Source: Streptosporangiales bacterium
GTDB lineage: Bacteria > Actinomycetota > Actinomycetes > Streptosporangiales > WHST01
Length of the DNA: 61,996 nucleotides
NCBI GenBank assembly: GCA_009379825.1
Contig: WHTA01000028.1
Location: forward strand, 1-61,996
Direction of reading: 5' to 3'
The notes beneath the pieces were generated by a model. The model had not been told where the DNA came from and made no database searches. It saw only the letters and a list, made by a program, of their open reading frames with translations. Numbering within the stretch: the stretch's first letter is position 1; each line of letters begins with the position of its first letter. Below, piece by piece: positions 54,452 through 61,996 of the stretch. A program made the translations under genes and the position numbers.

Positions 54452-56332
54452 TCACGGCGCGCGGGATGTCGCGGCGGTCGCACTGGGCACCGGGGTACCG
54501 GACGCCGTCCGATCGCCCCGCCGGCCCGGCGGGGCGATCGGGTCGCCGGCGCCCCAGTTCGAGTACGTCACCGTGTACTGCCAGTACTCCGAGTTGCCGC
54601 CCGGCGTGTACACCTTCACATCGAGCCGCTTCGGCAGCACGTCCGCCGCGAGCACCACCGTGTAGTCCAGCTCGTTCTCGGCCAGCTCGCCGTACACCGC
54701 GGACAGCCGGCGGTCCTCGGCGATCACCGCCGCGGTCGTCGAGCTGCCGCGTACCGTGCGGCCCTCGGCCCGCACCTTCGGCTCGGCGTGCCCTGAGGTA
54801 CGCAGCAGCGCCTCGATGTGCTGCGCGCTGACCGCCGCCCGGGTGTTGAACGCGTTCCGCGCCGCGGTCTTGTACCTCGTTCGGATAGAGTCCGGCTGCT
54901 CGCCGTCGTACTCCGCGGACGCCTCGGTGTAGCGCCGCCAGCCCTGGTCGACGTTCACGTACGCGGCGGGGCCGACGGCGTACGCGCGCGCCTTCCTGGC
55001 CAATGACGCCACCTCCGGGTTGTGGAAGACGAAGCGCTCGCCGTCCAGGGTGTACGAGCCGTCGCTGCCGTCGTACACCGTGCCCAGGTAGGCCGACGTG
55101 CCCGACGGCCACATCTCAGCCCGGCCGCGCGCGAGGATCGCCCGGCTGCAGCAGCCCTGCATCTCGTACCTGAAGTTCGCGGTGCCCTGCTCCTCCATCC
55201 GCCGCCGCGGCTCGCTCTTGTCCTCCTCGCCGTCCGGCGAGCGCGTGGCCGGCGCGCTGCGGCCGGTGGGCTCGGACCGCGCGATGATCCGGTCGATCGG
55301 GTCCACGAGGATCAACGTCGCGGTCACGAACAGGGCGCCGGCGGTCAACACCGGGATGAGCACCGCGGGTTTGCCGAGCACAGTCTTGCCGAGGTGCGTG
55401 AGCTGCCCACCCTGGCCACCGTCCGCGGGCAGCTTGTCGAACAGGCCGCGGCCGAGCAACGACAGCACACCGGCCGCCAGGGCGGCCAACGCACGCCGCC
55501 CGCGCTTCTCCCAGCGCCGGCCGTACGCCTTGCGTGCGGTGCTCTCCAGCTCGGTGAAGAACGCGGCCGCCGAGGCCGGCCGGGACGCCGGGTCCTTGGC
55601 CATCCCATGCTCGACCAGCCCCCGTAACGGCGCCGGCACCTGCACGGCAGGGATCGGCGCCCGCTGGTGCGCCGCGGCCCATTCCTCCAGCGTGGTGCCC
55701 CGATACGGCTTCGCCCCCGCGACGCACTCGAAGAACACGACCGTCGCCGCGTACACGTCGGTCGACGGCGAGACGGTGCCGGCCGCCCACTGCTCCGGCG
55801 CCATGTAGGCCGGGGTGCCGGCCAGCTCTGCCTTCCTGCCGGTCGGCACGGCGACGCCGAAGTCGGCGAGCTTGCTCGTGCCGTCGCGCAGCACGAGCAC
55901 GTTCTCCGGCTTGTAGTCCCGGTGCACCACACCGGCGGCATGCGCGGCGGCCAGCCCGAGCAGCGAGCCCTTCAACAGCACGAGCGCGGCCTCAGGCGGC
56001 AGCGGGCCGCGGCTGTTCATGACCGTCCGCAGCGTCGCGCCCGGCACGAACTCCATCACGATCGCCGCACCGTACGGCGATTCCACGTAGTCGAAGAACC
56101 GCACCAGGTGCGGGTCGGTCAGCCCGGCCAGCAACCGCGCCTCGACCCGGAACCGCTCGACGAACCTGAGGTCCGCGAGCAGTGCCGGCGCCAGGTACTT
56201 CACCGCGACCTGCCGGCCGGTCTGCTCGTGGACGGCGTGCACTACCCGCCCGGACGCACCGGAACCGAGCTCGCTGACGTGCCGATAGCCGGGTACGACC
56301 CAGCCGGTACCCGGCCCCCCTCCGTCGGACAC
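54452..56332 (-). CDS. transmembrane serine/threonine protein kinase with extracytoplasmic domain
   Basis: A 626-residue receptor-like kinase. Residues 15-265 are the kinase domain: P-loop GSGASGRV, Lys45, catalytic HRDYKPEN (Asp139), DFG (Asp157) and APEQW. A juxtamembrane region holds a weak hydrophobic helix (281-298) before the main TM (323-343, VLIPVLTAGALFVTATLILV). The outside part (345-600) has no PASTA repeats. It instead resembles a lipoprotein-like domain with 'FRYEMQGCCSRAILARG', 'LDGERFVFHNPEV' and 'YTVVLAADVLPKRLDVKVY', of unknown ligand. It probably transmits an envelope signal. It is monocistronic. Confidence 0.93.
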   Translation of the reverse strand: MSDGGGPGTGWVVPGYRHVSELGSGASGRVVHAVHEQTGRQVAVKYLAPALLADLRFVERFRVEARLLAGLTDPHLVRFFDYVESPYGAAIVMEFVPGATLRTVMNSRGPLPPEAALVLLKGSLLGLAAAHAAGVVHRDYKPENVLVLRDGTSKLADFGVAVPTGRKAELAGTPAYMAPEQWAAGTVSPSTDVYAATVVFFECVAGAKPYRGTTLEEWAAAHQRAPIPAVQVPAPLRGLVEHGMAKDPASRPASAAAFFTELESTARKAYGRRWEKRGRRALAALAAGVLSLLGRGLFDKLPADGGQGGQLTHLGKTVLGKPAVLIPVLTAGALFVTATLILVDPIDRIIARSEPTGRSAPATRSPDGEEDKSEPRRRMEEQGTANFRYEMQGCCSRAILARGRAEMWPSGTSAYLGTVYDGSDGSYTLDGERFVFHNPEVASLARKARAYAVGPAAYVNVDQGWRRYTEASAEYDGEQPDSIRTRYKTAARNAFNTRAAVSAQHIEALLRTSGHAEPKVRAEGRTVRGSSTTAAVIAEDRRLSAVYGELAENELDYTVVLAADVLPKRLDVKVYTPGGNSEYWQYTVTYSNWGAGDPIAPPGRRGDRTASGTPVPSATAATSRAP

Positions 56333-56395
56333 TCCGCCCTCCCGTCCGTGACCAGGCGACGCCGTTCACGCTAGGGAGGGGCCACTAACCGGCGG

Positions 56396-57103
56396 CTAAC
56401 TCCGGGCGGACAGCGTCGCCAGGTAGCGGTCGAGCAGCGCGCTGACCACCGCGGGGTGCACGCCGAGCGGCTCGGCCACCACGTCGGCGCCGGCCTCGGC
56501 GAGGCCCTGCTGGAACAGGCCGGGGGCGAGCAGCCAGGACGCCACCGCGACCCGCGCCGCACCCGCGGCGCGCGCGGCCCGCACCGCCTCCGGCATGGTC
56601 GGCCGGGCGGTCGCCGCGTAGCCGACGGTCACCGGCCCGTCCACCCGGGCCGCCACCGTCGCCCTGGCGGTCTCCACGTCGGCCAGTGCCCGCCGGTCCG
56701 ATGACCCGGCGGCGGCGAGCACGACGGCGTCACCGGCGCTGCAGCCGGCCGCGGCCAGCCGGTCGAGCACCGCGTCGACCAGCCGCGGGTCGGGGCCGAG
56801 CGACTCGGCGATCACCACGTCGTCGCGGCCGCCGCTGGCCACCTGCCGGGGCAGGTCGGTACGCACGTGGTACCCGGCGGCCAGGAACGCGGGCACCACC
56901 ACGACCGGCCCTTCGATCCCGGCGAGCGCGGCACCCACCGTCGGCTCGATCACGTCGACGTACGCGAGGCGGACCTCGACCGCACCGGCCCGCGCGACCT
57001 CCGCACCGAGCCGGTCAAGCAGCCGCGGACCGGCCGGGTCACGGGTCCCGTGCGCCGCGAGCAGCAACGCCGGTCGGCCGGCGGACGCGTCGAGTGTGCC
57101 CAT
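56396..57103 (-). CDS. sirohydrochlorin chelatase-like protein (CbiX family)
   Basis: A 235-residue two-domain CbiX-type chelatase, which inserts Co or Fe (Ni in some members) into sirohydrochlorin for cobalamin or siroheme. The first domain has 'LLLAAHGTRDPAG' with the metal-binding His19 and 'VVVPAFLAAGYHVRTDLP' with His79. The second domain is a degenerate copy without these His residues ('VVLAAAGSSDRRA', 'SWLLAPGLF'). No cobalamin or sulfite reductase genes are nearby. It is a single gene with a GTG or ATG start close to 57103. Confidence 0.88.
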   Translation of the reverse strand: MGTLDASAGRPALLLAAHGTRDPAGPRLLDRLGAEVARAGAVEVRLAYVDVIEPTVGAALAGIEGPVVVVPAFLAAGYHVRTDLPRQVASGGRDDVVIAESLGPDPRLVDAVLDRLAAAGCSAGDAVVLAAAGSSDRRALADVETARATVAARVDGPVTVGYAATARPTMPEAVRAARAAGAARVAVASWLLAPGLFQQGLAEAGADVVAEPLGVHPAVVSALLDRYLATLSARS

Positions 57104-57136
57104 CCCTCGATCATCGCGTATGCGCGGCCGCCCGCC

Positions 57137-58685
57137 CTAGCTCGGCCACGCCCCGGGCCGCATCAGCACACCGACGGCGACGGACAGCGCGAGCCTGCCG
57201 TCCGCGGAGTCCAGCTCGAGACCGGTGAGCCTGGCGACCCGGTGCATCCGGCGGCGGAGCGTCTCCCTGTGCACACCGAGCTCGTCCGCAGCAGGATCCC
57301 ACCGGCCGTGATGGCGTAACCATGTCGCCGCGTCGGCGAGCAGCGCCTTGCCGTCCTGCTCGGTGACCAGCCCGGCGGCGACCTGGCGCGCCAGGTCGCC
57401 TGCCTCCGCGGTGGTGAGGAGACGACGTAGGAGCGGATCGGCGGTATCCGCGTAACAGGTCGCGACGCCCGGACGGGCGAACCGGGCCGCGGCGTGTGCC
57501 TGTCGCAGCGCTTCGGCGGCGCCGTCGAGCGGGAGCTCCGCGGACAGTCCCGCTGCGCAGCCGGTGTCGTGCACGATGGCGCGTACGTGTGTGGAGCCGA
57601 CGGGTGGCGAGAGGAAGATGAGCTCGGTGTCCGCGGCGACGGCGACGGCCTCCGGGTCGGGGAGCCGCCACCCGCCGAGCGGGATCAGCTGCTGAGCGAC
57701 CTCGGATCGCCGTCCCCCGCGGACGGCCACGGCGCACAGGTCCACTGCGAGTGGCGCAGCGAGCGACTCGGCGAGCAGCCCGGCCGCCGCCGGGTCGCCC
57801 CGGGCGAGCAGGGTCGCGACCGTACCGGCCGCGGGATGAGTGACCGGGTCGAGAGTGGCGCACAGCGCCGCCGCAGTGCCGACGATCCCCGCCCGCCAGG
57901 ATGCGGTGCCTGGTAGGGCATCGCCGGCGATGAGCACCGGACGGACGGTGCGGGTCGCCCACGGTGACTGCGGCACACTCGCCTCGAAGTGAAGGCCGCG
58001 AGGCACTGGAGTGGCCGGCGGAGATGACGTCCCGCGCCGCCACCACCGCTCACCGGGCCCAGTCACCGTCGGATGCCGGGCTCGCAGCGACGACGGTCTC
58101 GGCGCGGTCGACGAGCGCGACGTACGCGCCCAGCTCGCTACCGAGACTCTCGATCACCGCCTGCCTGCCTTGTCTGGCGACGGAAGCCAGCCGCTGCTGG
58201 ATGCGGGTTGCCAGTGCGGTCTGCCTGGTCCGCGCAGTAGCGAGCAGTTCGGACACTCGCCGGGAGACGGCCACGAACGGGAGGCACGGCGGCACGCTGA
58301 CCAGCGTGAGCCCGGTGCGAGTGGCGGCATCCAGCAGCGGCGCTGGTACCTCGGGGAACCACGGCGCGCATCCGAACCCGGCGACCGCGCTGCCTGCGTC
58401 CTTGACCTCTGCCGCCCACGTCGCCGCGGCCGCTCGCTGGTCGCCTGCTTCTGCCAGCCACATCCCGCTGGTCAGCACGAGGTCGTCGGCGGTCAGCCAG
58501 CGGCCGGGCGCGGGCTGTTCGGTCACGGCGACGCCGTCCAACGGCCGGTCGAGGCCGGCCCCGTCGTGGACGAGGGTCAGTTGCAGCCGCGGGTCAGCGA
58601 GCAGCTGGGCTGCGGTCACATGCACCGGTGGGACCTTTGCCGAGGGGTTGGCATCGGCCCCATTATCAGTCGAAGACGACGACAC
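57137..58685 (-). pseudogene. PucR-family regulator, broken by a stop codon and a frameshift
   Basis: Full extent about 515 codons. The N-terminal PucR purine-catabolism domain is present ('VTAAQLLADPRLQLTLVHDG', 'TADDLVLTSG', 'GFGCAPWFPEVP'). The C-terminal PucR helix-turn-helix is also present ('LRHHGRWDPAADELGVHRET', 'LRRRMHRVARLTG'). In between, after 'SDGDWAR', comes TGA at 58050-58052, where TGG would read on as WAVVAARDVISAGHSS in the same frame. About 55 bases later one base is missing, before 'GLHFEASVPQ'. PucR proteins activate purine, amide and amine catabolism; this one ends 20 bp inside the dehydrogenase gene of the adjacent NCS1/creatininase cluster. The breaks may be sequencing errors. 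Confidence 0.75.
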
Positions 58686-59769
58686 TCCGTGTCCGCGTGC
58701 CCTTTCGCATGGCGGCGAACGCCTCGTCGAGATCGCCGAGGCCGATCCGGTCGGAGGCGAGGTCGTCTAGCGGCAGCCGTCCAGCGAGGTACAGCTTGGC
58801 CAGTCGCGGGAAGTCCCTGGCGGGCACCGAACCACCGTAGTTGGAGCCGATCATGGTGAGTCCCGACTCGGCGAAGGCGAGGCCGTCGACGCTGACCCGA
58901 GTACCCTCCGGCGGCAGCCCGACGAGAACGGCGACGCCCCCGGGGACCAACAGCGACGGCAGCAACTCCATCGTCTCGGCCCGGCCGACGACCTCGAATG
59001 CGTAGTCGGCGCCGCCACCGGTCAGCTCCTTCACTCTCGCTGCGGCTTCGGCACCCGCCACCACGGTGTGACTGGCGCCGAAGCTACGCGCCGCCTCGAG
59101 CCGCTCGGGTGACGGATCAACGGCGATCACCGGATGAGCGCCGGCGAGGTGCAGGCCGATGATGACGGACAGACCGACTCCCCCGCAGCCGACGACCACC
59201 GCGGCCGCGCCGACGGGGACCTGGGCGTTGTTCAACACCGCGCCAACACCGGTGGCCACCGAACAGCCGATCAGGCTCGCAACGTGGAAAGGCACCTCCG
59301 CCGGGATGGGCACCGCAGCGGAGACCGGTACGACGGTGTACTCGCACATCGAACCCACCGCGAGGTACGGGTAATGCACGACGCCCGCCGAGTCGCGCAG
59401 CCGGGTGGTGCCGTCGGGCAGGACACACTCCTCCGAGCGGGTGCCCGTGCACGCCCAGGCACATCCCGCCACACACGCCCGGCAGGTGCGACACGGGTAG
59501 AACCAGGAGAGCACGACGTGGTCACCGGCGGCGACGCCGTCCACCCCGGTGCCGAGTGCCTCGACCACGCCCGCGCCCTCGTGTCCGAGGACCGTCGGCG
59601 TGGGCATCCGCCAGTCGCCGTCGACGACATGCCGGTCGGAGCCGCATACGCCGGCGGCACCCAGCCGGACGAGCACCTCGCCCGGGCCCGGGTCGGCGAC
59701 CTCGACCGTTCGGATCCGGATCTCGTGGCCGCGCCCGTCGTGCACCGCCGCCGCAGCTGAAAGACTCAT
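58666..59769 (-). CDS. zinc-dependent alcohol dehydrogenase (class III-like)
   Basis: A 367-residue MDR alcohol dehydrogenase. Catalytic zinc ligands are in 'AGVCGSDRHVVDG' and 'VLGHEGAGVVE', and in 'LIGCSVATGVGAVLNN', typical of class III/AdhC enzymes. The structural-zinc loop is 'CRTCRACVAGCAWAC'. The cofactor motif is 'VVGCGGVGLSVIIG'. The length and 'IGCSVATG' fit the glutathione- or mycothiol-dependent formaldehyde dehydrogenase branch. It starts 4 bp inside the end of the NCS1 permease gene, so translation is coupled. It overlaps the regulator start by 20 bp. Confidence 0.9.
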   Translation of the reverse strand: MSLSAAAAVHDGRGHEIRIRTVEVADPGPGEVLVRLGAAGVCGSDRHVVDGDWRMPTPTVLGHEGAGVVEALGTGVDGVAAGDHVVLSWFYPCRTCRACVAGCAWACTGTRSEECVLPDGTTRLRDSAGVVHYPYLAVGSMCEYTVVPVSAAVPIPAEVPFHVASLIGCSVATGVGAVLNNAQVPVGAAAVVVGCGGVGLSVIIGLHLAGAHPVIAVDPSPERLEAARSFGASHTVVAGAEAAARVKELTGGGADYAFEVVGRAETMELLPSLLVPGGVAVLVGLPPEGTRVSVDGLAFAESGLTMIGSNYGGSVPARDFPRLAKLYLAGRLPLDDLASDRIGLGDLDEAFAAMRKGTRTRSVVVFD

Positions 59770-61225
59770 CGGCTCTCCTCATTCGTCACCATGGTGGCCG
59801 TGTCCTCGGCCCGGGCCGTGTAGCCGCCGGTGCCACGCCGTAGGTAGAGGAGCCGGACGAGCAGCACGTGCAGGCCGCCCGCGACCAGCACGGCTGGCAG
59901 CGACGCGGTCAACCAGGTGAACGCGGTTGCGGTCTCGAGCGTCACCGGGTTGTAGAGCACCAGGTACGTCGCGGTTCCGAGTCCGGTGGAGACGAGCCCA
60001 GCGATGTTCACGCCTCCGGTGAAGTGGTACGCGCTCACCTCGCCCGGCAAGTACAGATCCTGCAGGACGATCCGTTGCCGCCTGAGCACGAAGTAGTCGG
60101 CGACCACGGTGCCGCAGATAGCGGCGAGGAACGCTCCGGTGTAGGTGACGAACAACAGGAACTGGTCGTAGAGCAACCACGGGAAGAAGGCCAGACCCGC
60201 AGGCAGCACGAAGAAGACCGCACAGAGCACCTCCCAGCGCACCCTGGCCAGGAACCGCCCTCCTGCCTGACGCAGCGCCAGGCAGGTCGAGTAGACGATG
60301 GAAGCCAGGCTGGTCAGGTTCGCGAAGGCGATGAACAGCAGTGCAGCGACGCCTATCCATGGGCCGCCCAACGGCACCATCCACACGGTCGGGTCACTGT
60401 CGCCGAGGATGAGTGCCGCCGCGAGCCCTACCGCCTGGGCGACGACGGTCGCTCCGAACAACCCGATGTAGGCGGGCCACAGCGCGGCCCTCGGCGAGGT
60501 CGTCAGCCGGGCGAGACTGCCCATCACCGGCCACCAGGAGAAGCCGACCCCAGGTTGAACTCGACCGCAAGCACGAAGTTCAAGGTGCCGTCGGGAAAGG
60601 GCGACAACGGCTCTGCGGCCATCAGCTTGTCCCAGCCGACGTTGCTGAACAGGAAGCCGAGCATCGCCAGGGTGAGGATGGCGAGTCCCGGTGCCACGAC
60701 GCGGTTGAGCACCCGCAACGTGACCGGTCCACGGGCGAGCAGCACCCAGGACACGGCGATGGCCAGCAGCGCGAACAGCGTTACCGGCAGCGCATTCGGC
60801 CCGATGTCGGCACCGAACACCTCGTTCGCGACGTTCGCCGTGGCCCGCCCGAACATGACGCTCAGCACCGAGGACCAGCCGATCTCGATGAACAGGATGA
60901 CGGTGAACACGACGACTGCGACGCCGCCGAGCCCGAACACCGTACGCAGCAGGGTGTACTGCTCCACCCCATAGCGCTGGCTAGAGATGACACTGGCCAG
61001 CAGCATGACGGCGACGGACAAGGCGTTCCCGATCAGGAAGGCGGCGATGCCCTGGCGGAAGCCGACCAGGGCAGCGGTCGCACCCCCGACGAGGAACGCC
61101 CAAGTGGCGATCGCCAGGCCGACGTTGACCCAGGTGAAGTCGGCGAATCCCCAGACGCGTTCGGCTTTGAGCACAGGTAGGGAACCGAACGTCGCCTCTC
61201 TACGGACGTCTTCGTGAGCGCTCAT
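59766..61225 (-). pseudogene. NCS1-family nucleobase/hydantoin-type permease, one frameshift
   Basis: About 486 codons and twelve TM segments of the purine-cytosine/allantoin/hydantoin permease family (NCS1). The start at ATG 61225 (MSAHEDVRREATFGSLPV) leads to 'VWGFADFTWVNVGLAIATWA' and 'GFRQGIAAFLIGNALSVAV'. The frame breaks near 60550: the run of G should have five bases instead of four, giving AVEFNLGVGFSWWPVMGSLA across the joint. The second part has 'LVRLLYL' at its end. With the homopolymer repaired the protein is continuous, so it is very probably intact. It should import the substrate of the creatininase-like enzyme. The small membrane protein gene ends one base before its ATG. Confidence 0.82.
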
Positions 61226-61226
61226 C

Positions 61227-61397
61227 TCAGCCGACCAGGAGGAGTCCGACGACGGTGCAGACCGCCACGATAAGTCCGAGCAAGCCGAGGTCGGCACGGG
61301 CGAGCGGAGCGTGGGCGGCGTCGGCTGCCTCATCGACTTCGACGAGCTGCAGTCGCCGTTCGACCTCCTGGCGCAGTGCTGGATCGCGAGTGTCCAT
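61227..61397 (-). CDS. 56-residue single-span membrane protein
   Basis: ATG at 61397 to TGA at 61227-61229. The protein is MDTRDPALRQEVERRLQLVE and so on: an acidic helical N-terminus of about 36 residues, then one TM segment (GLLGLIVAVCTVVGLLLVG) ending at the C-terminus. GGAGA lies six bases before the ATG. Its stop is separated by one base from the permease start, so the two are translationally coupled. The sequence gives no known family. Its position suggests an accessory subunit of the NCS1 permease. Confidence 0.7.
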   Translation of the reverse strand: MDTRDPALRQEVERRLQLVEVDEAADAAHAPLARADLGLLGLIVAVCTVVGLLLVG

Positions 61398-61435
61398 GGC
61401 GTCTCCACATCACAACGTCGGTGCCCCGCAGCCAT

Positions 61436-61567
61436 GTCCTGTCGCTGCGGGTGCTGTCAACGTAGCGCTGGCACCGCGAGCAGGATCCGCTGCATTTCCG
61501 CGTCCTGTCGCTGCGGGTGCTGTCAACGTAGCGCTGGCACCGCGAGCAGGATCCGCTGCATTTCCGC
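61436..61567. repeat. 66-bp perfect tandem duplication
   Basis: The 66 bases at 61436-61501 are repeated exactly at 61502-61567. The unit begins GTCCTGTCGCTGCGGGTGC and contains GGTGC...GCACC arms and the palindrome AGCGCT. It lies between the creatininase stop (61630) and the small membrane-protein start (61397), in the untranslated gap of the operon. Confidence 0.9.
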
Positions 61568-61629
61568 CAGATGCACCGGTTGATCGGCGGATCTGCCACA
61601 GCTGCTGCCGGCCGCACCCCGCACGCCGC

Positions 61630-61996
61630 TTACAGGGCCGCGGCGAGGGTGACCAGGCGGTCGGCGAGCGCGTCCGCGAGCAGCTCGAACCACCTCTTCC
61701 CCGCGGCCTCGTCCGCGTCGACCGGCCGGTCGGTGTAACCGTCCACGTTCGCCCACACGGCCTTCGCGGCTACCGACACATCCGGTGCGGCGGGTACCTC
61801 CGGTTGCTCCGCCCGCGCCGGACGCTCGCGTACCAGCTCGGGACGCAGCGCAAGCACCAGCGACGACTCGAAGACGCCGGCGTGGCCGGGCAGGTGCGGT
61901 CGCCCGTCCAGGTCGGCCGGCAGCAGGTCCCAGTAGTCGACGTACGCGACCGGCAGGTCGTGTCTGGTGCTCGCCGCGGCGGCGGCGCTGAAGCAC
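61630..61996 (-). CDS. creatininase-family amidohydrolase, C-terminal part (cut by window edge)
   Basis: The last ~121 residues of a creatinine amidohydrolase-family enzyme. The family signature 'PHLPGHAGVFESSLVLALRP' is present, with a metal ligand His and Glu. Upstream is 'LPVAYVDYWDLLP' and the C-terminus reads 'GKRWFELLADALADRLVTL'. The frame is open to the edge. The family includes creatininase, MftE peptidase and amide/lactam hydrolases. Beside an NCS1 permease and a PucR regulator it is likely to open a cyclic amide. The 5' part lies outside the window. Confidence 0.85.
   Translation of the reverse strand, partial: CFSAAAAASTRHDLPVAYVDYWDLLPADLDGRPHLPGHAGVFESSLVLALRPELVRERPARAEQPEVPAAPDVSVAAKAVWANVDGYTDRPVDADEAAGKRWFELLADALADRLVTLAAAL

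Noticed and set aside
61330-61617. cysteine-rich repeat peptide (22-residue unit twice) encoded by the 66-bp duplication on the minus strand
   Set aside because: No ribosome site, it overlaps the small membrane-protein gene, and the repeat is in the untranslated gap; the periodicity is simply 66 divided by 3.

Overview
The window is high-GC DNA with frequent GTG and TTG starts and Shine-Dalgarno sites of the GGAGG type. The gene content is that of an actinomycete (Actinomycetota): recA-recX beside a DUF3046 gene, a GAAC-N4-GTTC SOS box, a very large Lhr helicase, an AfsR/SARP-type regulator, a Tat-exported PGRP amidase and a PknB-like kinase. I saw no tRNA, rRNA, CRISPR array, integrase or transposase. 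The layout suggests a soil-type chromosome arm carrying several small-molecule catabolic operons between housekeeping genes.

Layout. 1-7.3 kb: a broken AfsR-type regulator, a NUDIX hydrolase, a secreted S1 protease, a repeat-rich gap, a lipoprotein, recX-recA, a flavin reductase and DUF3046. 7.4-11.1 kb: a frameshifted MFS carrier coupled to a sarcosine/N-methyltryptophan-type oxidase, a DUF6457 protein and a frameshifted M23 peptidase. 11.1-16.6 kb: a regulator-like protein joining a helix-turn-helix to a citrate-synthase fold that has lost catalytic residues. It is divergent from a tightly coupled catabolic operon (IDH/IPMDH-type dehydrogenase, MHS-type carrier, Ldh_2 dehydrogenase, PDC-hydrolase-type amidohydrolase). 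16.7-24 kb: a membrane protein, a glycogen-debranching-type glycosidase, a desaturase, a damaged methionine-synthase-like gene with an MBL-fold partner, and a DUF4097-like protein.

24.1-34.4 kb: one long operon of overlapping genes. It encodes a complete Dpp-type ABC importer interleaved with an SDR, a polysaccharide-deacetylase-fold hydrolase, a penicillin-acylase-family hydrolase without a signal peptide, and a terminal FCD/GntR regulator. A palindrome sits just downstream of the -35 box ahead of the first gene. The likely theme is import of an N-acylated or amide-containing compound followed by cytoplasmic deacylation. 34.4-42.9 kb: stress and secreted proteins, DUF72, lhr, a tandem repeat that seems derived from the 3' end of lhr, a phosphotransferase remnant, SIMPL and GNAT genes.

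42.9-51.2 kb: a phosphonate operon holding phosphonoacetate hydrolase (phnA), an OPA-family carrier, an HpnZ-type dehydrogenase, a truncated second OPA carrier, an HpnW-type FAD oxidase, a PhnY-like aldehyde dehydrogenase and a LysR regulator. Together they make a plausible oxidative route from 2-aminoethylphosphonate (or an N-methyl form) to phosphonoacetaldehyde, phosphonoacetate, then acetate plus phosphate, with no PhnW transaminase in view. 51.3-57.1 kb: sulfotransferase, ribokinase, amidase, transmembrane Ser/Thr kinase and CbiX. 57.1-62.0 kb: a nucleobase/amide-type cluster on the minus strand with a creatininase-family enzyme (cut by the window edge), a hidden 56-residue membrane protein, an NCS1 permease, a zinc alcohol dehydrogenase and a PucR-type regulator.

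A notable property of the window is the number of broken reading frames: ten genes carry stops, frameshifts or internal deletions. Several repair perfectly by adding or removing one base in a G/C run, so part of this is probably sequencing error. Others lack many codons and look like real decay or mis-assembly. These genes are annotated over their full extent.
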